This document shows positions 50,761 to 62,055 of a stretch of 64,000 nt of DNA, piece by piece (the first letter of the stretch is position 1; each line of letters starts with the position of its first letter). Source of the stretch: Callaeas wilsoni (taxonomy: Eukaryota; Chordata; Aves; Passeriformes; Callaeidae); assembly GCA_013398955.1 (NCBI GenBank), contig VWPU01012696.1, positions 124,001 to 188,000 of the forward strand, read 5' to 3'. The position numbers and the translations under genes are program-made. Below the pieces are notes generated by a model that worked only from the letters and a program-made list of their open reading frames with translations, was not told the origin of the DNA and ran no database searches.

Positions 50761-53340
50761 ACTTATTAAAACATGGAAAACAAACATAAAGAAAAACCAG
50801 ATCATTCTTACCGTGAAGAAAAGCAATTAGTGAATTTCTGCAGGATTTTGTTATTGTCTAGGTACTGAACTTGTCTCTCATATGACATCACATCTGTATG
50901 GCCATTTGTTGTTGCTGTAAAATTCCTCTTTTAAATCACTCTCTGTTTACAGACTTTGGCTGATTCTTTCTTCTCTAAAGAGTCTTCTGTTGAAAGAAAA
51001 TCAGTCTTTATTTCTTTTGGTCATTTCTTCGGTCTTCCTTTAACTTGATTCTCATTCTCATCTTCTTTTTTTTTCTATTATTCCTCCTTTTTGTCCATTC
51101 AGGTTTTAAAAAGTTCAGGATAAATCCCTATAGAAACATACTGGGTGTTATCAGTGCTTTGTCACTGCCTTCATAATGACATGCAAGATGACAGTGCTGA
51201 TTAGCACTGGTCAGAGTGGGGCACCATCTCCATCATCAGTGACTGGCTGTCAACATTGTTGCTTCAGCCTTCCCTGGACTGAAGAATGGCAGCCTCAACA
51301 CCACTTCAGCTTCCAGTTTCAAGTGTTTACATCTTTAGGATCATTAGTTATGCTTGTTGGCATTTATTGATATACCCAGAGGATTTGGTGATCTGCCCTG
51401 GTGACATGGCTGAGAACCAAATGTGCTTCTTTTCTGTGTTCTGTGTTCTCACATGGATACAAATACCTTTATCTACTGACCTGTGGAGTATTCCTTATGT
51501 CTAACTAGTGGTAAAAATAAATCCCATTGTATTTCATGCTCCTCTCACAGGTACTTTGACATTTACTGCTTAAAAACAGAAAAATCCTTTAAAAAGCTCA
51601 GGTGATTTTTCTTCTTTACAATTAGATGCCTGGATACTCTGTAGAGAGCAGAAAGCAATTGATTATAAGAACATTAAAATCTGAACTTTTTCTGATGTCA
51701 GGAATTAACTATGGTGTCTAGCAATCTATCCAAAGGAGGTAATTTCTGGATATGGCTGTATAAACATTAGTAGTTGCTGCCAAAAATATTTCAATGAGAA
51801 AAAGCCTGCTAAATTGAAATATTATAGGTTTTTAAAAATTACATCTTTATCTGAAATACAATGCTGAAATATTGATATTCAATATGGAAGACACTTTAAA
51901 TGGTATCTCTAATGCTTCATTTTTTTATCAAAGCAACACTGATAGAAAAGTGATGTTAACAATTGATTCTAAAACTGAGGAAAATAATTGATTATTTCTA
52001 ACACATTAAAATAAAGACAGTTTTTGACATGGGAAATGCATGGGAGCTTTATGATAGTATGATTTAATGGAGATTTTTTAGTAATTTAATTTTAGATTCA
52101 TATGGTTCATCAGGTTTTGCCCAAAAAGCTGTTAAAACTATTGCAGGGGGAAGGCACTTGCACAAAAGCATGCAAAATCTGAATTTATTTTATTTCAGCA
52201 ATGAAAATAGTTCATTTTATGAAGCAATGATGGAACTGCAGCACAGGATGAAAGGCAAGCACTGCTTGCTTCATGGATGTAGGTCCAGAAAGCAACTCAT
52301 TAACAGCCTCATCTTATTTTAATTTATTCACATATTTCATCTATATTTACACTGCATTAACCTTAAATCACTATGTTATTTAACCCTGTCCAAATTCTCT
52401 AATATCGAACTAGATAATCTTCTGCCAGATCTCCTCTGCTATGAATCAGTGTTTTCCCTCTTTCTTCTGTAGCTCGGCTATTGTACCACAACACAAGGAA
52501 AATATTCTACAGTCCCTCCAACCCAGCTTTTCACAAGACTGATGACTCAACTCCTTAATTAGTCAAATACATGTCAAAAGTAAATCACACTTTTCCTATA
52601 TTCAGTATCAAAGCTTTACTTTGCTACTTTTATAAAGCCAGGGTCTTTTTTAACTTATGTCTAACTAAAATCATGCATATGAATAGCAAATAAAGATAAA
52701 AACAATGCAAACAAACATGAAACAGTTGCTTGAGGGATTAAAAACTTTTCAGGTTGCAAGCACTTCAAATCATGATACTAGACTATATGTGAAGGTTCAA
52801 GGACACAATGCACTAGTATGGTCTGTCCAGAAATTAATGTGAACCTGAGAAGTCTTTTCAGCATCTTGGAAAAAGTCAAAATCTCCTTCAGAGTTTTGCT
52901 CCTATTTTCCTGACGCATTTGTTGCACACCAAAAAAATGTATGGAATCACTGAACTTCAAAAAACATATATGTACAGATACATAAAATAAAATTTTATGT
53001 TTTCATGATGGAAACACAGGTTTATATTTTGCAGCCTATGGTAGAAACAAATTACTAAGACAAGGTGGGGGGAGGGGGAAAGCTTACTGAGTCAGGAATA
53101 ACTCTAGGTTTTTGAAACTGCTACTTCTTCCCTGCATTCTGTGGGCAGTGAAGTTTCCTGGAGAACATACCCAAGAGACTGCAGCTTTAGCACCGACTTA
53201 GTGGCTCAAGATTCTGTTCTCCAAATGAGCCACTGCACATGACTTTCACAGAAGTTCCACACAACTGTGAAAATCTTTCTGCTTCTTTGGTAGTTTGGGA
53301 TCTCAACTAGAAAAACATTATTTTAATGCACAATAAATAT
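50761..53340. other. Non-coding stretch
   Basis: AT-rich with a T run near 51065-51076. No supported gene or repeat. Confidence 0.55.
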
Positions 53341-53768
53341 AGTGGTCTGGAGGAGAATACATATGAGAAGCAGCTCAGGTCATTTGTTTTGTTCAGCCTG
53401 GAGAAGAAGAGAATGAGGAGACAGAGACCTCATTGCAGTCTACAGCTTCCTTGTGAGGGGAGGAGGAGAGGCAGGCACTGATACCTTCTCTGTGGTGACC
53501 AGGGACCTGACCCAAGGGAAAGGCCTGAAGTTGTTTCAGGAGAGGTTTAGGCTGGATATTAGAAAAAGGTTCTTCACCCAGAGAGTGGTTGGGCACTGGA
53601 ACAGGCTCCCCAGGGAAGTGGTCACAGCAGCAAGTCTGACAGCGTTCAAGTGTTTAAACAATGCTCTTGAGCACATGGTGTGACTCTTGGGGTCTCCTGG
53701 GCAGGGCCAGCAGTTGGACTGCAGACTTGTGGATCTCTTCTAACACAAGATGTTCTACGATTCTATGA
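53341..53768 (+). mobile_element. CR1 LINE 3' fragment with intact tail
   Basis: Runs from 'tttgttttgttcagcctggagaagaag' (about 53386) through FRLDIRKRFFTQRVVGHWN and RLPREVVTA (53545-53630), the ORF2 C-terminal block, to the tail TTCTACGATTCTATGA (53753-53768). The 53453-53683 frame is open across the C-terminal block, so this copy is less decayed than most here. Ends precisely at the CR1 tail and is 5'-truncated. Confidence 0.92.
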
Positions 53769-53827
53769 AATGTATTGCAAAATGATTAAAATTACTTTTG
53801 CCAAATAATAGAAAAAGCAGTATCTGT

Positions 53828-54215
53828 AAGTGATGAAAAAGAGGTGTTCCATACCAAATGTCATCAGTCTCAGTATATAAAGCGGGGGGAAGAAGGAAGG
53901 GTTTGGGGGGTGGAGCACCTGGGGAGGTGATATTTGGAGTGATGATGTTTGTCTTCCTAAGCAACCATTGCATGTGATAAGAGCCAAGTTATCCTGAGGG
54001 TAGCTGAATCTGTGCTGCCCATGGGAAGTGGGGATTGAAGATCTTGTTCTGCTTTGCTTGCCTGTGCAGCTTTTGCTTTCCCCGTAAAACAGTTTTTCTC
54101 TCAAAACACGAGTTTTCTTACTTGTCCTTACCTGACTCTCTCCCCTATCCCGTTGAGGGATAGTGACTGAGTAGCTCTGTGGAGTTTAGCTGCCAGTCGG
54201 GGTTGAACCACGTCA
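53828..54215 (+). mobile_element. LTR, family B, 5'-truncated, plus strand
   Basis: Same family as 43185-43704 but inverted relative to it. The plus strand reads 'gttccataccaaatgtcatcagtctcag', then TATATAAA (about 53875), then a G-rich run, and ends ...GGTTGAACCACGTCA at 54215, the canonical avian family end '...GGGTTAAACCACGACA'. The two copies also share a 'GGAAGACAAACnnCATCACTCCAAAT'-type block (minus strand here, plus strand at 43.37 kb). The first part of U3 is missing. No viral genes. Confidence 0.75.
53875..53882 (+). promoter_or_regulatory. TATA box of LTR B
   Basis: TATATAAA followed by a G-rich stretch, at the place and orientation expected for the LTR core promoter. Activity unknown; upstream U3 is truncated. 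Confidence 0.5.
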
Positions 54216-54386
54216 CCCATTTATCATACATATTCACAGACATGAATACTGTCTTTGAATACGTTCAACAAACATAATAACTTTACTTGAAGAGTATTTG
54301 CAGATGGTTGACCTTTGAAAAGTGTTAGCGCCTGTCTTTGAACACATGGAAGCACATGACAACTTTTCTTTACTCTATGGGACAAT

Positions 54387-54833
54387 TGATGCCTTGTGGA
54401 GGCTGACCTGGAACAGAGGCTGGACAGAGTGAAAGGATAAAGGGTAGGTATTTATTGAAAGGCCTTCACAGGGTACACCTTGGGCAGTGCAGGAGTCTCG
54501 CAGAGACTAAACCCAAGATGGACAACAGTCATATGTTTTTCAGACAGATATAAGTTTTGACCATTTGCATATCAGAGGTTAATTGTTCAATTACAGCTTC
54601 AGGCAGTGGAGTCCCATTCTCTCAGTTTGCTCCCCCCAAATTCAATTTTGTTTATATTTCTTGGGGCCTGAAACAGTGAGGTGTCCTTGATTCTCAGGCC
54701 TAGAGAGGAATTGTGTCTGACCAAAATGGGACAAGCAGTTGCTAACACTCTAGATGGAGCTCAGAGTTATACACTAAAGAATTGCAGGATTACAAATATA
54801 TGAAAATACAAAAGCTAAAATCCTAAGGCATCA
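54387..54833 (-). mobile_element. Solo LTR, family A, inverted copy with 4-bp TSD
   Basis: A 447-bp reverse-orientation copy of the LTR at 36803-37250, alignable end to end and roughly nine bases in ten identical by eye. Plus-strand ends are TGATGCCTTGTGG and CCTAAGGCATCA, flanked by a perfect target duplication CAAT (54383-54386 and 54834-54837). AATAAA on the minus strand at 54451-54456. Different target duplications show that the two LTRs inserted independently and are not a segmental copy. Distinct differences, such as GTAGCGCG versus GAGTGTTA near the middle, suggest age or subfamily divergence. Confidence 0.88.
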
Positions 54834-54837
54834 CAAT

Positions 54838-55581
54838 TATGCAACATTTTCTATGGAGAATACCTAAAATTTAAGATTCATTTAAAATATCTAAAACCAC
54901 ATGGATACATGACTGTGAAACTGGCTCTTTTTAAGCAGTCACATTGATTAGAATAAAGTTAAGTACTTTAAGTAATGCTGGCTGCAATTTCATTGTGATG
55001 TCTCCAAGGAGTCTCATACGTTATTCACAGCACCACGAGAGCTCATAGAAACCACGTGTGAAAGGCAATACACAAACACAGCAGAAGTGAATACACTCAG
55101 AAATTCAGGAAGATATTACTGTCAGATTTTACAGTGTTCACCAACCTTTCCTGCTAATGTCAGGTGCTGCTAGTGAAAAATTAAAATGTCTCCATTCAGT
55201 ATAAAAGAAAGTTGAAACAGAGTGCTATTTCAGCTCTATCTGTGGCATTCTGTCTGTGAAAGAGATCTTAGTTCTCCACTTCAGGTATGGCTTTACTGTT
55301 ACCAATATGTACAGAGTAATGAAACCAGTGCATGTTTGTTTGTTTATTTGTTTGTTTTACTGAAAGGTAAGATACTTTTCCTACCACTTCAGGTTTTTAC
55401 CAAGATTGTAGCACATCTTTTATTTAATGGAGAAATGATGCACATTTAGCAGCACTTTTCAAGTCACTATGGTTCTGGGATATGAATAAACTGGGTAATT
55501 ATCAGCAATTAATTTAATTTACAGGAGTAAGTATAGTTATGGGCAAGTAAACGTAAAATTGAGAACACCCTAGATGACAGG
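54838..55581. other. Non-coding spacer
   Basis: No supported feature. A short TTTG-rich run lies at 55336-55359. Confidence 0.55.
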
Positions 55582-55695
55582 TTCATAGCATAATTTAAAT
55601 TGAAAAGGGCCTCTGGAGTCATGTGGCCTAACTCCCAGCTTGCAACAGGCCTAAACTCAAAGTCAAATCAGGTGACTCAGGACTTGTATTTCTCA
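55582..55695 (-). mobile_element. CR1 3' end fragment, minus strand
   Basis: The plus strand begins TTCATAGCATAATTTAAATT, then AAAGGGCCTCTGGAGTCATG and 'tggcctaactcccagcttgcaaca', ending near 'caggtgactcaggacttg'. This follows the reverse complement of the CR1 3' end step by step ('tcatagaatca...aagggacctctggaggtcatctggtccaaccccc...gctcaggaccttg'). Confidence 0.7.
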
Positions 55696-57002
55696 CTTTT
55701 AAGGCTCAATTTAAACTGCTGTAATGTATGATTACACATAGTACTGATAACATGTACTGGTACTGAAACTGTGGATTGGAGGTCAGGTAGCCAAATACAG
55801 AATGACAATCTCTGGCCCAAAAGGCATATAACCTAAGCACAGGAAGCTGAATAAATAATCCAGGTGATCTGATGCAGGCAACGCAAGCAGTGCCAAGACT
55901 GTCAGCATCAATAATAATTATCAATGTGTCAGTTTTTTAATTTCTGAACTCTGCCTAAAAAAGTTTAGTACCATCAGTTTTCAGTCTTGGCCAGAAGTAG
56001 ATTGATAGATTGTTTTTCTTGCAAAGGTATTACAGAGATTGAGTCCTGCCAGTTACAGTCTAGAGATCGAAACAGGGAGGTTGACGTTGCAAGTAGTAAT
56101 GCTCCGTAGTGTAGTCAAAAAAAGGAATCAAACCTGATAATGCAATGATAAAGTCTGATTGTGGCTTCATGGAGTTCTCCAAATTAGCATTTATTTAGCT
56201 ATATCAGATCCTAACTGCAGTGGAAATAACTCGTGGACTAAAGGGGCTGTATTGGACCTTCAGATATCCTAGCACAATATGAAAGCTATTAATTTAATGC
56301 TCTCCAGTAAAGTCTTTGAAAATGTGAAATAAATGATTCTTTTTACAACCAACTGGGGCTATATGTATCTCGGTCTTGTGGGACTGACAACAAATGTGAA
56401 TGTTGTTCACTGACATAAAATTAATACCTCCAAAGTTATTAAACTGTGATTTATTTTGCTACAATAATTAATTGGCTGAACTTAAGAGGTTCAGTGCAAT
56501 TTATTATTGATTATTTTATATATATAACTTAATTTTGCTCTTGGATCTAGTAGTATAGTTTCACGAGTCTAATTTAAAACTATAAGTCTAAAATGCCATT
56601 TATGTTTTAAGAAAGCTCTGAGGAACGGGAAAAAAATACTTGCAATTTTCTTTTCCTGAAATACAGGGCACACACGAAAATTAAAATTAACTTTAAATTA
56701 AAATCTTCCACTGTTGAATTGCTGCTTTTTTATGCATTTGACCACTCTATTCTACAGAAAATTTATTTCTAAGTTTGTATTAGTTTGCCCAAAAAGTAGC
56801 TATTTTATACAGCCTAACTATAAGGTAATCAACACTATATTTGAAGGCCACTTTAAGAAATTAACTAGAAAGAGTCAGTAACTTCATGAATTTGCAATAC
56901 TATGGCTTGACTCCTCACATCTTGATGAATAATTCAACTTCATCGTGCAAGCAACATAGTGCGTTTCAAGACTATTACTAGTGAATAAACGAAGATGATT
57001 AA
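55696..57002. other. Non-coding stretch
   Basis: No supported gene or repeat; strongly AT-rich around 56440-56720. Confidence 0.55.
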
Positions 57003-57265
57003 GAAGGACATGGACCTGTAAGAGAGAGTCCAGAGATGCTCAGAGTGTTGGAGTACCTCTCCTATGAATACAGGCTGAGTGAGTTGGGGACGAGAAGGCT
57101 CCAGGCAGACCTTACAGCACCTTCCAGTACCTAAAGAGGACCTACAAGAAAGCTGGAGAGGGATTTTTCACAACACGCTGTCATAGGACAAAGGGGAATG
57201 GCTGCAAACTGAAAGAAGGTGAATTTAGATCAGATATTAGAAAGACATTCTTTGCTCTGCTCTTC
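57003..57265 (+). mobile_element. CR1 LINE internal fragment
   Basis: Opens with AAGAAGGACATGGACCTGTA, which the 38.8-kb copy shares for its first 19 bases. It continues through 'gagtacctctcctatgaatacaggctgagtgag', 'gaccttacagcaccttccagtacctaaag' and 'aggacaaaggggaatgg' to 'agaaagacattctttgctct', where it stops abruptly before the C-terminal block. Small internal deletions are evident, for example the 'ttcagcctggag' block is missing near 57090. Truncated at both ends. Confidence 0.85.
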
Positions 57266-58089
57266 AAAAACAATTCTTTTTTAAAACTATGCCATGAACT
57301 TGGCTGAAATTTAGTAAAAGACTGGGACATGACAGGAGAAAATATTTTTATCAAACTTACTGTTTGTCAACGGAGAAGATAAAGTCCAGTCAGAAACATT
57401 TGTGGGTCCACTCAGTTCTGAAATCCAAAGTCAAAATAGTAGCAGCATAAGTAAACTCAGGTCTAAAATACTTTCTTTTTGTTTTCTCTTGTAACAGGAA
57501 ATTAATTCAATTAGTTAGAATAGACCATGCGTGTTTAATGTGACAATTTGAACTGGGAGTGCTACCTTTTAGCTTTGAGAATTCTAATGACATCATTAAG
57601 GTTATTTATAGAAATCTACAAAATTAAATGATTGCTATTAAACACCATCCTTTCTGAGATGGAAGCTGGAATGGCTCCTGGGTCTGATAAGAGAAAACAG
57701 TCTTTCATTTCTAGATCACTGCTTTGAATTTGAGCCAGGATAACAACAATGAGAAGTTATTATCAACAAAAGACAGGCAACATGCACTATGAAAGAAGAT
57801 TATCGTGTCAGGCAGTTTCTTAGGTTGCTGGTACCTTCCTGGGAAGTGTGTTTTGCATGCAGTGCTGCTCTACAAGGATATTAAGATCAAGCTACTGCCT
57901 AGCTGAGAGTAGAGTCACTGCTCTGCAGAGAGATAATAGTTCCAAGTATCATCAAATATCCATCTTCCACCAAAATTAAAGTAATTTTAGGAAACAGAAA
58001 GTAATGGCCTCCAGAATACAAATTGTCCATGTTTATGAGAAAAAGTAATCTACATCTACAGACTAAACAGCCTCTGTGATGGGAGAAAT
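57266..58089. other. Non-coding stretch
   Basis: No feature recognised. Confidence 0.55.
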
Positions 58090-58476
58090 CCTTAAGAATA
58101 TCCCTGGGTGTGACTGGAATGTATGTTCTGGATCTGGACCCTAATGCTGACTCATAGACTTAATTTCCTGCCTTGTCCTTGTGTCAGCCTCACCACTTTC
58201 CTGGAGAGAACTGAGCTGCGGCTGACCCTGGTTACTGTGTCTGGATCTGACCTGGATCATGGCTGTGCCTTGCTCGCATCTGGAACTTATTGGGGATCTG
58301 GACTCGTGACTGAACTCAGCGACTGTCACCATACCCGCCCTGCTCACCTTGCTCAGGTCTGTGGGCTTGTTCCCTTGTCAGTGAGGTCCCTTTGACTTTG
58401 ACTGGTTTGTTCTTGTGCGTGCTCCTGGCTACCTGTTCCTGGCAGAGCAGCCTTCTCCTGCTGCTCCCTGGCCCTC
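58090..58476. other. GC-rich unclassified segment
   Basis: An abrupt rise in GC with recurring CTGGATCTGGAC / CTGGATCTGACC / GGATCTGGACTC words (about 58131, 58242 and 58293), as in a decayed tandem repeat. It abuts LTR C. The open frames over it (58123-58395 plus and its antisense) have no motif. Identity unknown. Confidence 0.4.
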
Positions 58477-58935
58477 TGTGTTGGGCATAACCAGCAAGGT
58501 TTGTGTAGCAGGAACTGTGGGGTGCCCTGAGGAGAAGGAGGTGACGAACCTTCCTGTGCCAGTCAGTCAGCTCCCACTGGCTAAAGCCGACACCATTCCA
58601 CTGCACGCCAAAACATCAGCCAAAGGAGAACACAGTGCCCCTGCTGAAATATACTTTTAAGGGATAGAGGTAGGAGAGACAGAAGGGGTTCCTGCTAGTG
58701 TTAGGAGACACCAGAGATGTGAGGACACCCACAGGAAAGGACACAAAGGAAGATAAAGGAGGAGGGATGTGAAAGATGAAAAGTTGAGGGACACAGCTGG
58801 ACACTCTGCCTTAGGCACTCCTTGCTAGAGCAGGTATAACCTGAAGGGACTGGAGCCAGTGGAGGACCCATGGTAGACCACAGAAACGAGTAAGAAGGAA
58901 GAAGCAGCAGAAAAAAGCAGGAGGGAGGAAGGAAC
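58477..58935 (+). mobile_element. LTR fragment, family C (avian ERVL-like)
   Basis: Starts TGTGTTGGGCATAACCAGCA and continues 'aggtttgtgtagcagg', matching my memory of an avian ERVL LTR that begins TGTGTTGGGTTTA. Downstream come 'actggctaaagccga...catcagccaaagg' (counterpart of 'gctggccaaggctgagccaatcagcaatgg'), a TATACTTTTAAGGG TATA-region (58649) and the GC-rich U5-side words CCTGAAGGGACTGGAGCCAG and 'gtggaggacccatgg' (58840-58872). The 3' end is lost in a purine-rich run. No viral genes. Class assignment rests on recollection of the family. Confidence 0.55.
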
Positions 58936-61684
58936 GACAGAAAGAAATAATTTGGTTTCTTAATACCTGAATCAGATTAAAAGTTTAAGTTATTAGGAAA
59001 TTAAATAAATTCATTGAAATTCCCATAGTGGAGGTTCATTTTACTCATAACACCCTGGAAAGGCAAGTGCCACCAAGTTACCCAGACTTGTTCTAAAAAA
59101 GCTACTGCAGTATTGACTTTCCTAAAGTCTTGGTGTGAAAGGTTATGTTTGGAACACCAGCATGATTCTAGATATTCCGGAGACTTCTCTTTAATGACAG
59201 TTTTAAGATATGGCTGGATGAAATATACTGCATGTAGGGAGATGGACAAGGAGGTTTCCTATTCAGCGCTTCTTTCTGGAGCTCGCCTCGCAGATCCGAC
59301 CAGTCTTTAATCCCATTCTACAAGACACTACAAATTTCTACCGTGACCATTTGGAAATGGTAACATGTTACCAAGCCTTTAAAGATCGAGGAGTATCTTC
59401 TGAACTAACAGATGGCAGTCCCATTTCCTTACAATAATAATAATATATCTTCTAGAAAAATGAGTGGACAAACAATGCCATAATAATGGTGTTAATGAAA
59501 ACATCTCTTCACACAGTTTGGACTTTTAAACTCAGATATGCCATTTTTAAAAACAAAATATTTTCATTCAAGTGATTATTTATAGAATTGGGCACACTTT
59601 TTTGGGATAAACATTAAGAAATTAATTTTTATATGCAGACACCTGTATTTATGGCTCTGAAATTAGCTGAGAGAAATGGCACAGCTATTTTAAAGTGTTA
59701 CATTGTGCGATAGTTGTTCCCAGGGAGACATTTGAAGTGCAGAATATGTCCTTGCTTATGTTTTTAACAGCTTCTCTGAGTTACAGCATGCTAGTACAGA
59801 CTGTATGAAAGGATCATTCTTTGCTTCAGCCTCTGAAAAGACTGAATGGGTTAATAATTTTATTTCTCTTTACAGAATACTTCCATCTTGATGTCATTTA
59901 AACTATTCTTTTTTTCCTCCTTCCAGAGCAGTGTTAGAAAGTTGCAGTGGTTATAAATCCTTTACTGTGGCTTTTGAAGCTGGAAATGCCAAGGTGCATT
60001 CACCATCTACCTCAACAGCCCTGTTCATGGCAGCTATTACAAATGAGGTGAAATATATGTCAATGTCACGCGGCATTATTCTGACTTATCACTGCAGCTG
60101 TCTTTGTAAATAACCTTTACAACATCAAAAATATAATCTTTTACTATTTCTAGTATTCAAACACTTGTTTTTAAATGGCATTTCAAGAAATTGCTGGTAT
60201 CCTTCAACTGCAAACAAAGGACTACTGCCTGGAAGCAAATGCAAACGCATGGCTCCAAGTTATCCACACTGTTAGATTGCTTCTGAGTCCTGCTTTGCAG
60301 TGAACTAACCAGATCCTTGAGGTCCAGACTTGGGATAGTTGTGGGGAAAGGATTTTCAGAAAACCCACCATATAGGTGCTAGGGTTGAGATTGCTCAAGT
60401 ATATCTTACTGCACTTGCACTAGTCCTCTCAATCTATGCCGACCAGCATATTTACCCTCACAGTATTGCTCCAGGGCATTCTACCCCACAAAAGAATCAC
60501 ATCATAATAAAACAGTACTTTGAGGTGTTAGAAAACATCCAGCCATGCATGGAAGCTGTGTGAGCGGTTGAAGGGATGATGACTGAGGTTTCTTTCTCTC
60601 TATCTGCAATTGCAGACACCCAGAACTCTTTTGCACGTGAATGTCTCCAGACACTGACATATATACCCTAAGGGACTCACGCATAGGATAGACAGTGGGT
60701 TTAAACAAGAAAGTTCGTTAAGGAAAATGTTTTAATAGGAAGATTGGCTAGATTGAGGTGATTAGGAATAGGGCTCAGACAAGCTAACTGACCAGCAGAC
60801 TGTTTAAACAGCCTATTTTTTAATCTTTTCCCTATTTGCTCAAGTTTATTCCTCTTACATACACCCTGAACATAATTTTTCAGCCTTTTGCCCTCCCTTT
60901 AGGCTTTCCATAATGAGTTTTGTAAAGACCAAAGGGCCCCTCAAGCATCCCATAATATTCAGCCTTGTTTCCACCTGCTTATCTGTTACAAGGTTCAGCT
61001 TGACCCATTTCAAGACTGTGCCTGAATAGTTTTTCAGTGAACTATCAATCACTGTCTGAGCAGTTCTGGTTTTCGTTACTGTCTCAATTATCACCTACCC
61101 GTCAGATTTGTATATCTGTGTGTTCAATTTATCACCTTTCTTGTTATTTATTATTTGATTTATAATGAATAGTCAGGTGATTAATGAAGCAGATGGTCTC
61201 ACATTCCCCGTACTCTTACAGTGATCAATCAGCCTGAATGGTCTGCTAATGAAGTCCAGGATGCATCGTGTGAGATAATAGGAATTTTTTTCTATAAGTG
61301 CTCTTTGATTTCTGCAATGCAAACGGTACATTTTCATAAAGTAATGTAAAATGTTGTATCATTGCTTTGTGAGGATAGGCTGGACCCCCTATATGGCCTT
61401 CTGCTGTGTCAGTGAGTGAGCAGGCTCCTGTAGGCACATAACCACAAATGGAGTGCTTTTATGTTTACCTGTCTTCTCTGCTGCATGTTGGACTATGGCA
61501 ACTGTCCAGTTTCAGGCTGGACATGCAAAAGCTGAAAGGCCAAATGCCACAGCAACTGGTCTGTAAGAAAAGGCAATAACATTCTCACACAGGTTGTGCC
61601 AAATGTAGCCAGAATTTTGTTCGGTTCAGGAGATCTTGATGTCCAGCTTCTCCTCTCCTTTTGCCACCTCATAAGCAGCTGGAC
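58936..61684. other. Non-coding stretch with one exon-like segment
   Basis: Apart from 59927-60047 no feature stands out. Open frames at 60339-60563, 60855-61094 and 61493-61708 lack motifs. Confidence 0.5.
59927..60047 (+). other. Exon-like segment with strong splice borders
   Basis: A 121-nt segment preceded by an excellent acceptor (T-rich tract CTTTTTTTCCTCCTTCCAG) and followed by GAG/GTGAAAT, a fair donor. One frame is open throughout (one base plus 40 codons, containing GYKSFTVAFEAGNAK). I do not recognise the protein. It could be a coding exon of a long gene, an untranslated or lncRNA exon, or a pseudo-exon, which are common by chance. Confidence 0.3.
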
Positions 61685-62030
61685 ATTTGCACATGCCAGG
61701 TTTCTCACCCATCAGCACCCCCAAGTCCTTTTCCTCAGCCCCTGCCCCGTTCAGCTTCCCACCCCCTGCAAACATGCTGAGGGTGAGCTCCATCCACTCT
61801 CTCTGTCATTTGGTAAGCCTTTAAAGAGCCCGGGTGCCAAGGCAGAGCTCTGAGGGATGCCCCTTGTCCCCAGCCTCCACCTGGACACGGAGCCACTGAC
61901 CACAGCTCCCTGGCTGCATCCATCTGGCCAATTCCTCATGAATAGGCCACCCTCCAAAGCCAGGGCTCTGCAGCGTGGGGCTCAGGGTGTTACGTGGGAC
62001 TGTATCCGAAGCCTCACACAGAGTATGGGC
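61685..62030 (-). mobile_element. CR1 LINE fragment with internal deletion
   Basis: The plus strand carries the reverse complement of CR1 RT sequence: 'cccatcagcacccccaagtcctt' (61709), then an abrupt jump to 'gcaaacatgctgagggtgagctccatcc' (61768-61795), 'ctctgagggatgccccttgt' (PQGS region, 61849), 'acacggagccactgaccaca' (61884) and 'acgtgggactgtatccgaagcc' (61992). About 170 bp that normally lie between the first two blocks are absent. At the junction the FADD box reads FAGG, without the catalytic aspartates. GC-rich, perhaps a distinct subfamily. Confidence 0.82.
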
Positions 62031-62055
62031 ACATCAGGGCTGTCAGAGACTGAAA

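Noticed and set aside
53763..54104. 113-codon minus-strand frame
   Set aside because: Lies within LTR B and flanking DNA; no motif, and the same LTR at 43 kb gives unrelated frames.
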